Assembly (NCBI GenBank): GCA_028709785.1
Contig: JAQUTK010000005.1
Location: 78,716 to 142,715, forward strand
Length of the DNA stretch: 64,000 nt
DNA from: Bacteroidales bacterium
GTDB taxonomy: Bacteria > Bacteroidota > Bacteroidia > Bacteroidales > JAQUTK01
Reading direction: 5' to 3'
The translations under genes were made by a program, and so were the position numbers. A model generated the notes under the pieces. The model was given only the letters and a program-made list of their open reading frames with translations, had not been told where the DNA came from and searched no databases. Below are positions 31,059-40,857 of the stretch, one piece after another. Numbering within the stretch: the first letter of the stretch is position 1; the number at the start of each line of letters is the position of its first letter.

Positions 31059-32294
31059 ATGAACTACTTCAAATTTTCAATTGGATTAATCGCATGGATT
31101 GTAGCAAGTTCCATGTCAGTGACGCAGGCAGAAAACTGGGCAAACTGGCGTGGTCCCAATGGAGACGGAATCAGTAACGAGACCAACCTACCGACCAAGT
31201 GGGATTCGACGACCAACGTGCTATGGAAAAGTCCCATACCGGGCGTCGGACATTCCTCTCCCATTATTTGGGAAGATAAGCTTTTTACGCTCACCGCTTA
31301 TCCTGAGAAGAACGAGAAAGCACTCCTTTGTTATGATTGTAAGAATGGCAAATTACTGTGGCAAACAACCGTACTCAAATCCAAGTTAGAGAATAAACAC
31401 GGCGACAACAGTTTTGCATCGGGCACACCTGCCACAGATGGGAAATGGGTGTATGTGTCATTCCTTGACGGAGAAGATGTGGTAGTAGCTGCTTACGACT
31501 TTACAGGAAAACTGGTCTGGATACAGCGACCGGGTAAATTCTCAAGCCCACACGGCTATAGCTGTTCGCCGGTGCTTTTCGAAAACAAAGTGATCATCAA
31601 TGGATGCAGTAAATCACCAGATTCATTTGTAGCTGCTTTGAGCCTAACAGACGGGAAGCCACTTTGGAAAGTGGCACTTCCTAATCTGTCCCACAGTTTC
31701 AGCACCCCGATATTCAGGAAGATTGCGGGAAAAATGCAAATGATTTTTTTAGGCAATAAGGAAGTTGCTTCCTATAATCCGGAAGACGGTTCAAAATATT
31801 GGTTCGTCAATGGCCCTTCAGAAGATTTCTGTGCCACTCCGGTTTACAATGAAAAGAGAGGATTGATCTTGATCAGCAGTGCCTGGCCTCTCCGTAACCT
31901 GTTAGCAATCAAACCTGACGGCCAAGGTGATGTAACTAAAAGTCATGTCGTTTGGCAATCCAAAGAAGGTGCTTATTACGTACCCTCTCCGGTTTGTACC
32001 GACGATTATCTTTTTTCTACCATGACCAATGGCAAGGTTAACTGCATTGAGATAGCCACCGGCAAAGTACTTTGGACACAAGAATTAGGCAAACAATATG
32101 CCTCTCCGGTTTTGTCCAATGGTCTGGTTTACATGCCCAATGACGATGGAGTGATCACGGTGTTCAAAGCGGGACCCACTTTCGTACCCGTGGCAAAAAA
32201 CGCTATGGGCGAAATGATGTATGCATCTCCGGCGATAAGCAATGGGAAAATATATCTGCGTGGCGACAAACACCTCTTTTGCATCGGAAAGTAA
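31059..32294 (+). CDS. Secreted PQQ-like beta-propeller repeat protein
   Basis: Signal peptide then 'NWRGPNGDGISNETNLPTKWDSTTNVLWKSPIPGVGHSSPIIW', repeated 'GKLLWQTTV', 'GKVLWTQEL' blades. Confidence 0.88.
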   Translation: MNYFKFSIGLIAWIVASSMSVTQAENWANWRGPNGDGISNETNLPTKWDSTTNVLWKSPIPGVGHSSPIIWEDKLFTLTAYPEKNEKALLCYDCKNGKLLWQTTVLKSKLENKHGDNSFASGTPATDGKWVYVSFLDGEDVVVAAYDFTGKLVWIQRPGKFSSPHGYSCSPVLFENKVIINGCSKSPDSFVAALSLTDGKPLWKVALPNLSHSFSTPIFRKIAGKMQMIFLGNKEVASYNPEDGSKYWFVNGPSEDFCATPVYNEKRGLILISSAWPLRNLLAIKPDGQGDVTKSHVVWQSKEGAYYVPSPVCTDDYLFSTMTNGKVNCIEIATGKVLWTQELGKQYASPVLSNGLVYMPNDDGVITVFKAGPTFVPVAKNAMGEMMYASPAISNGKIYLRGDKHLFCIGK

Positions 32295-32315
32295 TAAAGA
32301 ACTATCCTCATAAGG

Positions 32316-32347
32316 AAACGCAGCCTTGCAACATCAAGGCTGCGTTT
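32316..32347 (+). terminator. Rho-independent terminator
   Basis: AAACGCAGCCTTG / CAAGGCTGCGTTT stem, 6-nt loop, T-rich tail. Confidence 0.8.
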
Positions 32348-32676
32348 TTCATTCATTAATATACAGGATAGCAACGGCTTATCCAATTAAAAACAACTCC
32401 AACTTATCCACTACCTATCGTAAGTAATAAATTCACAGCAATCACAAAAACTGACCCATCCGAAGAGATTGTTCAGTAGCTTGTAATTTTTCATTCGATT
32501 AGAGTCTTTATTTTATACTTCAATATTGTTCACATACTAGAAACGAAAATTATATCAAATTATTTTGTGCCAAATCTGAAAATTTCAAAACATTCAATTA
32601 TATTTGCAGATAAGATCCGAGAGAATACCCAATGAGCTGTAATTATTAACAAGCAGAACCTTTAAAAAACGAAACT

Positions 32677-33876
32677 ATGAAAGCATTACTGACCGCCCTA
32701 TCGATCCTATTCAGCATCAGCTGTTTCTCACAGACTGTCGCAGAATTAGAACTTGATTTGAGAAGATCCCAATCAGGTGAACGTTTTGGTAATAAAAAAG
32801 AGCAAGCATTTAAGTTGTTGCAACTGGACAAATTCAATGAAAAAGCGATAAACTACTTAGTCCGGGCGTATAGCCAAAATAAGCAAAAGGATTCAATTCA
32901 ATGGTTATATGACAAGCTCATCAAAGAGAACCCCAATCGGCCGGAGCCCTATATCATCCGGGCAGGCTCTGAAAATTCACTGAGTGAAGGAGTTACAGCT
33001 GAGCAACAAATCTCTTATCTGAAAAAGGCGCTGGAGATTGATCGCACCCATGCAGAAGCGAAATATATGCTTGGCAAATCGTATTACGACCTTTTTGTAA
33101 AGGAGTATCGTGCCGACAAGAACAGTTCAAAACTCACCTCCTATGCCAATCAGGCACTGGAACAATTTGATGCGGTATGCAAACAAAAAGAGAGTTACAA
33201 AGAGACCTTGAAATATCCTTCGTTGCAACTCGCCCATTATTTAGCAGATGCCAATAAGATCAAGCTCTATGAACAATACAATGTTCAAACCACCCAGATC
33301 CCCATATCTGCATTCATGAGTATCCCCGCTGACTGGCAAACAAATTACGCTGTTAATGTGATGGATTATGTATCCCGTACAGATAGTAATTTTTCCGGAG
33401 TTCAGTTTGCCGTTTTCTTTATGAACTGGTATTCCAAACATCTTACCGCACTTGAAGAACCGGCACTAAACGATTCCTCCACCACAAAAGTATATCGTTT
33501 TACCTGGTTACGTTCCTTCGATCATCCGGTTGCCATACGGTTGGAAAACAAGAAAGACCGCATCACATTATACTGGAAAGTTTGCGATGGAACAGGCGGA
33601 TACGAACCGGGCAAACTCGTAACAGACAAGAAAAAGGATTTGAGTATCAAGGAGTGGGCACTCTTTCAACAGAAAATTGATTCGATTCAATTTTGGAACG
33701 CACCCACAATAGACAATAGCCGATTCGGAACTGATGGTGCACGGTGGATTTTAGAAGGAAAAGAGTCCGGCAAATATCATATGGTGGATAGATGGACAGG
33801 TCAGGGGTTAAAACTCGTCTGTTTAGACTTATTGAAAATGACCGATCTGGAAGAGAATGTAGGCAGAATCTATTAA
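32677..33876 (+). CDS. Secreted TPR-like protein (DUF4919-like)
   Basis: Signal peptide. TPR-like 'ISYLKKALEIDRTHAEAKYMLGKSYYDL'. C-terminal 'TLYWKVCDGTGGYEPGKLVTDKKKDLS'. Confidence 0.6.
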   Translation: MKALLTALSILFSISCFSQTVAELELDLRRSQSGERFGNKKEQAFKLLQLDKFNEKAINYLVRAYSQNKQKDSIQWLYDKLIKENPNRPEPYIIRAGSENSLSEGVTAEQQISYLKKALEIDRTHAEAKYMLGKSYYDLFVKEYRADKNSSKLTSYANQALEQFDAVCKQKESYKETLKYPSLQLAHYLADANKIKLYEQYNVQTTQIPISAFMSIPADWQTNYAVNVMDYVSRTDSNFSGVQFAVFFMNWYSKHLTALEEPALNDSSTTKVYRFTWLRSFDHPVAIRLENKKDRITLYWKVCDGTGGYEPGKLVTDKKKDLSIKEWALFQQKIDSIQFWNAPTIDNSRFGTDGARWILEGKESGKYHMVDRWTGQGLKLVCLDLLKMTDLEENVGRIY

Positions 33877-33880
33877 AACG

Positions 33881-36688
33881 ATGAAACAGCAAATGACAAT
33901 CAGAACCTTCCTGGTAGTAACCTGCTTATTACTGGGATTTAGCCTGCAAGCACAGACACGAACCATCCATGTAGAGACTCCGGGTACTCTTTCTACCTAT
34001 ATAGCCTCTGAAGAGAAAAATCTGATTACCAGTCTCACGTTGACCGGAGATTTGAATGGAACAGATATCCGCTTCATTCGGGAGATGGCATATCGCCATC
34101 CTTTTTACGATTATTCAATAGGAAAGCTTACCGTCCTTGATTTATCGGGTGCGAATATAGTGGCTGGAGGAGATTCCTATTATTCAAGCATGGAAGATTC
34201 TATCGGTTGTTATACTTCAGATAATACATTAGGCAGTTCGATGTTTCGCGAAACCCAACTTACATCTATTGCACTCCCCAATAGTATCACTTCGATTGGT
34301 AGTGCTGCATTTTATCATTCTCGCGACTTAACTACAATTTCTATTCCCAACGGTGTTACCTCCATTGGTAGTGGTGCTTTTAGTTCTTGTCGCGGATTAT
34401 CTTCTATTTCTATCCCCAATAGTGTCACCACCATCGGGAATGCCGCTTTTCGTGCCTGTGAGAAATTAACGTCCATCACGATTCCCAACAGTGTCACCTC
34501 CATTGGAAACGAGGCCTTTCGCGCCTGTTTTGCTTTAACGTCCATCACGATTCCCGAGAGTGTCACGTCATTGGGTAGTGAACTCTTTTCTGATTGTAGT
34601 GTATTAAAAGAGATCATTGTCTCCGATGAGAATAGTCGTTATAGTTCCATAGACGGAGTCCTGTTCAGTAAAGACAAAACGATTTTAGTCGCATACCCGA
34701 ATGCAAAATCACCGAGTTACCTGGTGCCCAATAGCGTCATATCGATTGGTGATATGGCCTTTGCGAGTTGCAGCGGACTCAAATCCATCACCATTCCGAA
34801 GAGTGTCACCTCCATTGGGAAATATGCATTTTCATATTGTACCGCATTAACCTCTCTCCTTATTCCTGAAAGTGTCACGTCCATAGGCGAGAGTCTGTTT
34901 TGGGGGTGTAGTGCTTTAACATCCGTCTCTACCGGCAATGGCATCACCTCTGTCAGTAAAAACACATTTGGAGGTTGTGACAAATTAAACTCCGTTATTT
35001 TAGGCAAGAAAGTTACTTCAATTGGTGAAGGAGCCTTTGCTAATTGTGGCGAACTCGTATCCATTTCCTTTCCTGATAGCCTCACGTCAATTGGTGATGA
35101 AGCCTTTTTCAATTGTAAGAAATTAGCCTCATTCACTTTCGGCAGTTGCATCACTTCCATTGGTAAACGTGCATTTGGCGATTGTATCCTAATATCCTCA
35201 CTCACACTTCCGAAAAGTGTCACAACTATTGACAAATTCGCGTTTAGGAATTGCAGCTCATTAACTACTGTTTCTTTCGACAATTGCACCGCTTCAATTG
35301 GCGATGAAGCTTTTCGAAACTGTATCGCTCTCATCTCTGTCGCTTTCGGTGATAGCATCACCTCAATAGGTAACAGTGCATTTGCTGATTGCAGCAAATT
35401 AATTTCTGTCACCATTCCAAACAGAGTCACGTCCATGGGCAACTCTGCATTCTTGAATTGTAGCGGATTAACCTCCGCCACTATCGGAAGTGGTGTCGAA
35501 TCGATTAATGATGCCGCTTTTCAAAATTGCACCCGATTAACGTCTGTCACGATCGGCAATAGTGTCACATTAATTACGAATGACGCTTTTCGAAATTGTA
35601 GCGGATTAACCACTCTCTCTATCCCCAAGGGTGTCACATGGATTGGAAGTAATGCATTTTCCGGTTGTAGCGGATTAACCTCTCTCTCAATCCCTGACAG
35701 TATCACATGGATTGGCAATAGTGCCTTTTATAATTGTGTTGGATTGACTTCTCTCACGATCCCTAACAGTGTCACTTTTTTGGGTGGTTCTGCATTCTCG
35801 CATTGCATTGGATTGACCTCTTTCACTATTCCATCCAAAGTCACTTCGATTAATAATGATCTGTTTTGGGGTTGTTCCGGTTTGAAATCCGTCACTATTC
35901 CCAATAGTGTCACTTCCATTGGTAGTAATGCATTCATGGGTTGTAGCAATTTGACTTCGCTTGATATTCCTAACGGCGTTACTTCGATTGGTTTTGGTGC
36001 ATTTTGGAACTGTAGCAGATTATCTTCCGTCACGATCCCAAATAGTGTTGATTCCATTGGCGATGCTGCTTTTTTAAGCTGTTTCAAATTAGATTCTGTG
36101 ATTATCCCCAATAGTGTCACTTCAATTCGTCAGTCTACATTTTCATCTTGTATAAGTTTAACTGCAGTAACGATCCCCAACAGTGTCACATCAATTGGTA
36201 ACGGTGCATTTTGGAATTGTAGCAAATTAGCATCTGTCACGATCCCCTATAGCGTCACTTCAATAGGTAATGGTGCATTTGGAAATTGTACTGCATTAAC
36301 GGAAATCCACAATAATAATGCAACACCTCAAAATATAGATAGCGTTGTCTTTCTCGGAGTTGATAAAACCACCTGCCTGCTTTATGTGCCCAAAGGCTCT
36401 TTGGCGGGCTATCGGACTGCATCGATATGGAGTGAATTTGCAACCATCCTGGAAGAAGATCTAACCTCCACTCCACAGATTCAAACCGGCAACATGAAGG
36501 TCTATTCAGAAGCAGAGGCAATCGTAGTTGAAGGAGCAGAAGCCGGACAATCGATCCAGGTTTATGCCGAGTCGGGAGCCTTACTACAAACCACACAGGC
36601 TACCGAAAGCAGTATCCGGATCGCGGTTCCCCGTGGACAGGCCTATCTGATCAACGTAGCCGGAAAGACTTTTAAGATTGCATTATAA
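33881..36688 (+). CDS. BspA-like leucine-rich repeat surface protein
   Basis: Signal peptide, ~23-aa repeats 'LTSVTIPNSVTSIGNGAFWNCSK', C-terminal 'SIRIAVPRGQAYLINVAGKTFKIAL'. Confidence 0.93.
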   Translation: MKQQMTIRTFLVVTCLLLGFSLQAQTRTIHVETPGTLSTYIASEEKNLITSLTLTGDLNGTDIRFIREMAYRHPFYDYSIGKLTVLDLSGANIVAGGDSYYSSMEDSIGCYTSDNTLGSSMFRETQLTSIALPNSITSIGSAAFYHSRDLTTISIPNGVTSIGSGAFSSCRGLSSISIPNSVTTIGNAAFRACEKLTSITIPNSVTSIGNEAFRACFALTSITIPESVTSLGSELFSDCSVLKEIIVSDENSRYSSIDGVLFSKDKTILVAYPNAKSPSYLVPNSVISIGDMAFASCSGLKSITIPKSVTSIGKYAFSYCTALTSLLIPESVTSIGESLFWGCSALTSVSTGNGITSVSKNTFGGCDKLNSVILGKKVTSIGEGAFANCGELVSISFPDSLTSIGDEAFFNCKKLASFTFGSCITSIGKRAFGDCILISSLTLPKSVTTIDKFAFRNCSSLTTVSFDNCTASIGDEAFRNCIALISVAFGDSITSIGNSAFADCSKLISVTIPNRVTSMGNSAFLNCSGLTSATIGSGVESINDAAFQNCTRLTSVTIGNSVTLITNDAFRNCSGLTTLSIPKGVTWIGSNAFSGCSGLTSLSIPDSITWIGNSAFYNCVGLTSLTIPNSVTFLGGSAFSHCIGLTSFTIPSKVTSINNDLFWGCSGLKSVTIPNSVTSIGSNAFMGCSNLTSLDIPNGVTSIGFGAFWNCSRLSSVTIPNSVDSIGDAAFLSCFKLDSVIIPNSVTSIRQSTFSSCISLTAVTIPNSVTSIGNGAFWNCSKLASVTIPYSVTSIGNGAFGNCTALTEIHNNNATPQNIDSVVFLGVDKTTCLLYVPKGSLAGYRTASIWSEFATILEEDLTSTPQIQTGNMKVYSEAEAIVVEGAEAGQSIQVYAESGALLQTTQATESSIRIAVPRGQAYLINVAGKTFKIAL

Positions 36689-36731
36689 GACTAGTCCTTT
36701 TGACGTAAAGAGAGAAAAAATTTAAAACACT

Positions 36732-38759
36732 ATGAAACGACAAATGACACTCAGATCCTTTCTGGTAGTAATATGCTTATTACTGGGATTGAGCTTGCAT
36801 GCAAAGTCACGAACCATCCATGTCGAGACGCCGGGCACACTTTCTACCTATATTCCAAGTAATGAAAAATATTCGATTACCAGTCTAACGTTGACCGGCG
36901 ATCTGAATGGAACAGATATCGCCTTCATTGGGGAGATGGCAACTTGGGATCCTTATGGCCATTATACAAACGGATCGCTTTCCACCCTTGATCTTTCAGG
37001 AGCAAATATTGTGAAGGGAGGAGATCCTTATTACGGTTCTTATTATTCTTCAGACGATACAATAGGTTATAGAATGTTTACCTCTCCTCATCTTACTTCG
37101 ATTTCGATTCCGAACAGTGTCAGATGGATCGATTCTGAAGCCTTTGACGGCGATTACCTATTAAAAAAGGTCATTATTGGCAATAGCGTCACTTCGATTG
37201 AAAATAAAACATTTTACCAGTGTGGTGCGTTAACCTCTGTTACTCTAGGCAATAGCATCACTACGATTGGTGAATCTGCCTTTTATGGTTGTGAAGGATT
37301 AACTTCCGTCACAATCCCCAACAGTGTCACGACAATTGCATATGCCGCATTTGCGGGTTGCAGTGGATTAACCTCTGTCACTATTGACAATAGTGTTACT
37401 TCGATTGATTATGGTGCATTTGAGTATTGTAATAAACTAACCTCTGTCAATTTGGGCAACAGTGTTACTTCGATTGGCTCTAGATCATTTTCTGGTTGTA
37501 CCGCATTAACTTCTGTTACTATCCCCAACAGTGTCACATCTATTGGTGGTTCTGCATTTTCTGGTTGTAGCGGACTAACTTCTGTTACTATCCCTAACAG
37601 TGTCACTTCGATTGGATATGCAGCCTTTAGTCGTTGTAGCGGACTAACTTCTGTTACTATCCCTAACAGTGTCACTTCGATTGGTTATTATGTCTTTTCT
37701 GACTGTTTGGGATTGACGTCCGTCACTCTTGGCAATAGTCTCACTTCGATTGGTGATTTTGCCTTTAGGAATTGTACCGGATTGACTTCAGTCACAATCC
37801 CCAATAGTGTCACTTCAATTGGTGCTAGCGCATTTTCCGGTTGTAACGGATTAACCTCCGTCTCTATCCCCAACAGTGTCAATTTTATGGGTGATGACGT
37901 GTTTGTGGGCTGCAGTGAATTAACTTCCATCACTATCTCCAACACGCTTACTTCGATTGGTAATAATGCTTTTAAAGGTTGTAGCAAATTAACTTCTTCC
38001 GTCACTATTCCCAATAGTGTCACTTCAATAGGCTCCAGTGCATTTTCCGGTTGTATCGGATTAACTTCAATCACGATAGGTAATAGTGTTACATCCATTG
38101 GTACTGGAGCATTTTCCAGCTGCGCAGCTCTGACTTCAATCGTAAGTTCAAATCCGGAGCCCCCCGTTGCTTCAGAAGCAACTTTCGAAAATGTAGGTGC
38201 TAATAAATGTAAGATTTATGTACCGGTAGGTTCAAAACAAAAATATGAAGAAGCGATTGGATGGGATAAGTTCTCGAATATTATTGAATCAAGTGATTTG
38301 GGTACTATAAACATAGTGCTCTCTATTTCTTCCGGTGAGGCTGGTGCTATTGAGCTTATCATGAGAAAAGGAGATATATTTACTTTTAAAGTAGTCCCTT
38401 CAACGGGTTGGAAAATCAATACCGTAATGTATAATGCTTTAGACGTAACTTCTCAATTGGATGCTCAAAACCAATTTACAACTCCAATGCTTGAAGCAAA
38501 TTCCACAATCAGGATCAGTTTTGAAAATACCCTCTCTTCGGTTGATCAGGTTGAAACGAGCAATATAAAACTATTCTCAGAAGGAGAATTTATTGTCATT
38601 GAAGGTGGTGAACCGGGAGAAACAATTTCTGTTTATACTGAATCGGGATCTTTATACCAAACGATGACATTGACAGACAACATTCTCAGAATCAATGCAC
38701 CACGGGGACACATTTATTTAATCAAGATAGCCGGAAAGAGTTTCAAGGTCGCATTATAA
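36732..38759 (+). CDS. BspA-like leucine-rich repeat surface protein (paralog)
   Basis: Same N-terminal 'SRTIHVETPGTLSTYI', LRR array and C-terminal 'APRGHIYLIKIAGKSFKVAL'. Confidence 0.93.
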   Translation: MKRQMTLRSFLVVICLLLGLSLHAKSRTIHVETPGTLSTYIPSNEKYSITSLTLTGDLNGTDIAFIGEMATWDPYGHYTNGSLSTLDLSGANIVKGGDPYYGSYYSSDDTIGYRMFTSPHLTSISIPNSVRWIDSEAFDGDYLLKKVIIGNSVTSIENKTFYQCGALTSVTLGNSITTIGESAFYGCEGLTSVTIPNSVTTIAYAAFAGCSGLTSVTIDNSVTSIDYGAFEYCNKLTSVNLGNSVTSIGSRSFSGCTALTSVTIPNSVTSIGGSAFSGCSGLTSVTIPNSVTSIGYAAFSRCSGLTSVTIPNSVTSIGYYVFSDCLGLTSVTLGNSLTSIGDFAFRNCTGLTSVTIPNSVTSIGASAFSGCNGLTSVSIPNSVNFMGDDVFVGCSELTSITISNTLTSIGNNAFKGCSKLTSSVTIPNSVTSIGSSAFSGCIGLTSITIGNSVTSIGTGAFSSCAALTSIVSSNPEPPVASEATFENVGANKCKIYVPVGSKQKYEEAIGWDKFSNIIESSDLGTINIVLSISSGEAGAIELIMRKGDIFTFKVVPSTGWKINTVMYNALDVTSQLDAQNQFTTPMLEANSTIRISFENTLSSVDQVETSNIKLFSEGEFIVIEGGEPGETISVYTESGSLYQTMTLTDNILRINAPRGHIYLIKIAGKSFKVAL

Positions 38760-38820
38760 GCGCAACCCAGCAGCTCGTTTTTACGAGTACATTCATACAC
38801 CTTTATTTCTTAACTAAGCA

Positions 38821-38861
38821 AACCGCGATCCGGACAGAGATTTTCTCTCCGGATCGCGGTT
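38821..38861 (+). terminator. Strong hairpin terminator
   Basis: AACCGCGATCCGG / CCGGATCGCGGTT stem extended by an AGAGA/TCTCT-type inner stem. Confidence 0.75.
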
Positions 38862-38913
38862 CATTTGTTGCATAGCCTCACATTCCACTAAGCGAACGGC
38901 TCCGCCCACTCCG

Positions 38914-39240
38914 TCATTGCGGGCTACGACCCGCAATCTCCTCAAAGGGTCGTTTCACCAGTAGCGGTACCGCCACCCCCTGAGAGTCCAGTATCTGATC
39001 AATGGTGAGGAGACCGGCAGCGAAGGTGAATAGGCCCCGGACTATCGTCCTGCGCTCTTTCTCCGCGTCAAAGAGCTGATCGGGATCGTCGATGCACGTG
39101 TTACTCTCACAGTGTAGCATCACTGAGAGCTGGGCCATGATCTGCGTGTCTCTATAACTTGTGTATAAACTGTTGTAGCTGATCCGGCATTGGTTGAGCG
39201 GGATGAGGTTGGGGGCGATTGGACTGGGCGTTGTTTTCAT
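38914..39240 (-). CDS. Hypothetical protein
   Basis: ORF overlaps the preceding minus-strand CDS by 4 nt, suggesting translational coupling. Confidence 0.55.
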   Translation of the reverse strand: MKTTPSPIAPNLIPLNQCRISYNSLYTSYRDTQIMAQLSVMLHCESNTCIDDPDQLFDAEKERRTIVRGLFTFAAGLLTIDQILDSQGVAVPLLVKRPFEEIAGRSPQ

Positions 39241-40520
39241 TTGTTCTTATTGATTATTCGTACATTTTTAAAGAAGTTCCATTCATGCGTCTCACGATAA
39301 GCATCTTCTGAGCCTTGGGGAATCATCAGTTCGCAGGTGTCGTAATCAACTCCCGCAAAAGTATCTTCAGCCGTCAGTATGGGTGGAATGGGATTGAGTG
39401 AGATGATCTGTCGGAGTCCGATACAACCCTCGAAAGCTCTGGATCCGATGTTCTTCAGGTGTTTATGAAGAGTGATTGACGTGATTCGGGAGCATCCGGC
39501 AAAGGCCATGTTGCCTATAGTGGTGAGTCTGCCGGGTAGATTGATGATAGTGATGTGCTCGCACTTTCCAAAAGCTCCATCGCCGATCCGTTGGATATAT
39601 TGAGAGAAATGCACACTCGTGATTCCCTTTGCGTTGTAAAAGGCATCATCACCGATCTCTGTGATGAAATAGACACGCTCACTGTACGATATTCTTTCAA
39701 TCACTACCAGTTCGCCATTGATGGGACGAATACATCCAATCATATTAAAAGAGAGCTTTTGAATGGTTTTCTTGAATCGGAACTTGCCGATTGTCATTTC
39801 TTTTTCAAACATGAACGGTTTTGTTGGATGAATGACTGACAAGTTCTGTTTCTTGCAGTCTGATTGGGATTTTTTCTTTTTAAAACTATAGATCTTATTA
39901 TTGCGCAATTGTTCGAAGATGATTACCGGAGAGGTCACCAATTCACCGGTTTCTGAGTCACAGAGCATAGTAACCAGATCGCAGCGGAGAGTAATGGCCA
40001 GGCCTATCATTTTGACGACGCTAATCTTCATTCTTTCATAGTAAGATCCAACCCATCCGATCTCAGTCTCAGGATCGAAGGTATTGTCTGCAATCACTAC
40101 TGCCTGTGATTTGTACTCTCTGGTGATCGGATCTTGAAGGACACAGACCAGATTACAAAGCTCTTTCTTTGCCAGATGGAGGTGTTGCGTCAACGGTTTT
40201 CTTTTCAGATTATAACCGGCTTCTGACAGGAGTCTTTTAATGTATTTGAGTATTGTAATTAATTTAGAACCAACATTACGTTCAATGTACACCGCTGTAC
40301 TATGCGCAAGCTCATCATAGACTACAATATCGTGAATGGATAAATGTGCATTCTTCCTTATAAACTTCAGAAGACTTCCTATGTGGGGTACTAAAAGCTC
40401 AACAGAGACAAGTTCATTAAAGTCAAAGGGATCAAGAGTTGTTAATTGCGGTAGAATATAACTGTTTGGAAGTGGAATAACAGAGAGCTGTAGCTCTTCC
40501 TGAAAGTGATTTTGTGACAT
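39237..40520 (-). CDS. Non-secreted protein: ~300-aa unknown N-terminal domain fused to BspA-type LRRs
   Basis: No signal peptide ('MSQNHFQEELQLSVIPLPNSY'). C-terminal LRRs 'ITEIGDDAFYNAKGITSVHFSQYIQRIGDGAFGKCEHITIINLPGRLTTIGNMAFAGC'. Confidence 0.75.
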   Translation of the reverse strand: MSQNHFQEELQLSVIPLPNSYILPQLTTLDPFDFNELVSVELLVPHIGSLLKFIRKNAHLSIHDIVVYDELAHSTAVYIERNVGSKLITILKYIKRLLSEAGYNLKRKPLTQHLHLAKKELCNLVCVLQDPITREYKSQAVVIADNTFDPETEIGWVGSYYERMKISVVKMIGLAITLRCDLVTMLCDSETGELVTSPVIIFEQLRNNKIYSFKKKKSQSDCKKQNLSVIHPTKPFMFEKEMTIGKFRFKKTIQKLSFNMIGCIRPINGELVVIERISYSERVYFITEIGDDAFYNAKGITSVHFSQYIQRIGDGAFGKCEHITIINLPGRLTTIGNMAFAGCSRITSITLHKHLKNIGSRAFEGCIGLRQIISLNPIPPILTAEDTFAGVDYDTCELMIPQGSEDAYRETHEWNFFKNVRIINKNK

Positions 40521-40568
40521 TAGTATATAATTTCGTGAATAAGACTAGCAAAACTACACTCTGTAATT

Positions 40569-40621
40569 AAAAGAAATTTACTCATTTTTTATAATTGATA
40601 GAAAATGAGTAAATTTCTTTT
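40569..40621. repeat. Perfect inverted repeat in divergent intergenic region
   Basis: AAAAGAAATTTACTCATTTT (40569-40588) and AAAATGAGTAAATTTCTTTT (40602-40621), 20/20, 13-nt spacer with further TAT/ATA pairing. Confidence 0.9.
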
Positions 40622-40689
40622 TATTGGAATGATTTTCTTTACAGTGTCGCTTCACAAACTGTGGAGCACAAATAAATAACCTATTTAAG

Positions 40690-40857
40690 ATGAAAGAAAC
40701 AAAGTCTGAATTATTTTCCAACCATGCAATGAGTATCGGGGAAATCCTGGCTACCATGTTTGGTGAAGAGCGTTTTCCAAAACCTGATGCTGTCCATGAT
40801 GCGGCGACAGAGGGGAGTATTAACCGTGAGCAAAAAGAGAAAGAGAGGCGAAGTTGA
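40690..40857 (+). CDS. Small ORF (55 aa) leading into the VirE-N/DUF3987 gene
   Basis: MKETKSELFSNHAMSIGEILATMFGEERFPKPDAVHDAATEGSINREQKEKERRS*. Its stop overlaps the TTG start of the next ORF (TTGA). Confidence 0.5.
   Translation: MKETKSELFSNHAMSIGEILATMFGEERFPKPDAVHDAATEGSINREQKEKERRS

Noticed and set aside
34717-36120. Long repetitive antisense ORFs such as 'VTLLGIVTEVNPLQPENA' in LRR genes (also at 37409-38098, 51850-53475 and 60737-62164)
   Set aside because: Direct consequence of the 69-bp LRR periodicity read on the opposite strand. The same peptide appears under every BspA-like gene, so it is not an independent protein family.
33881-38759. Regular 69-bp repeats resembling a CRISPR or VNTR array
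   Set aside because: Repeats are in-frame LRR coding units with no unique spacers and no cas genes nearby.
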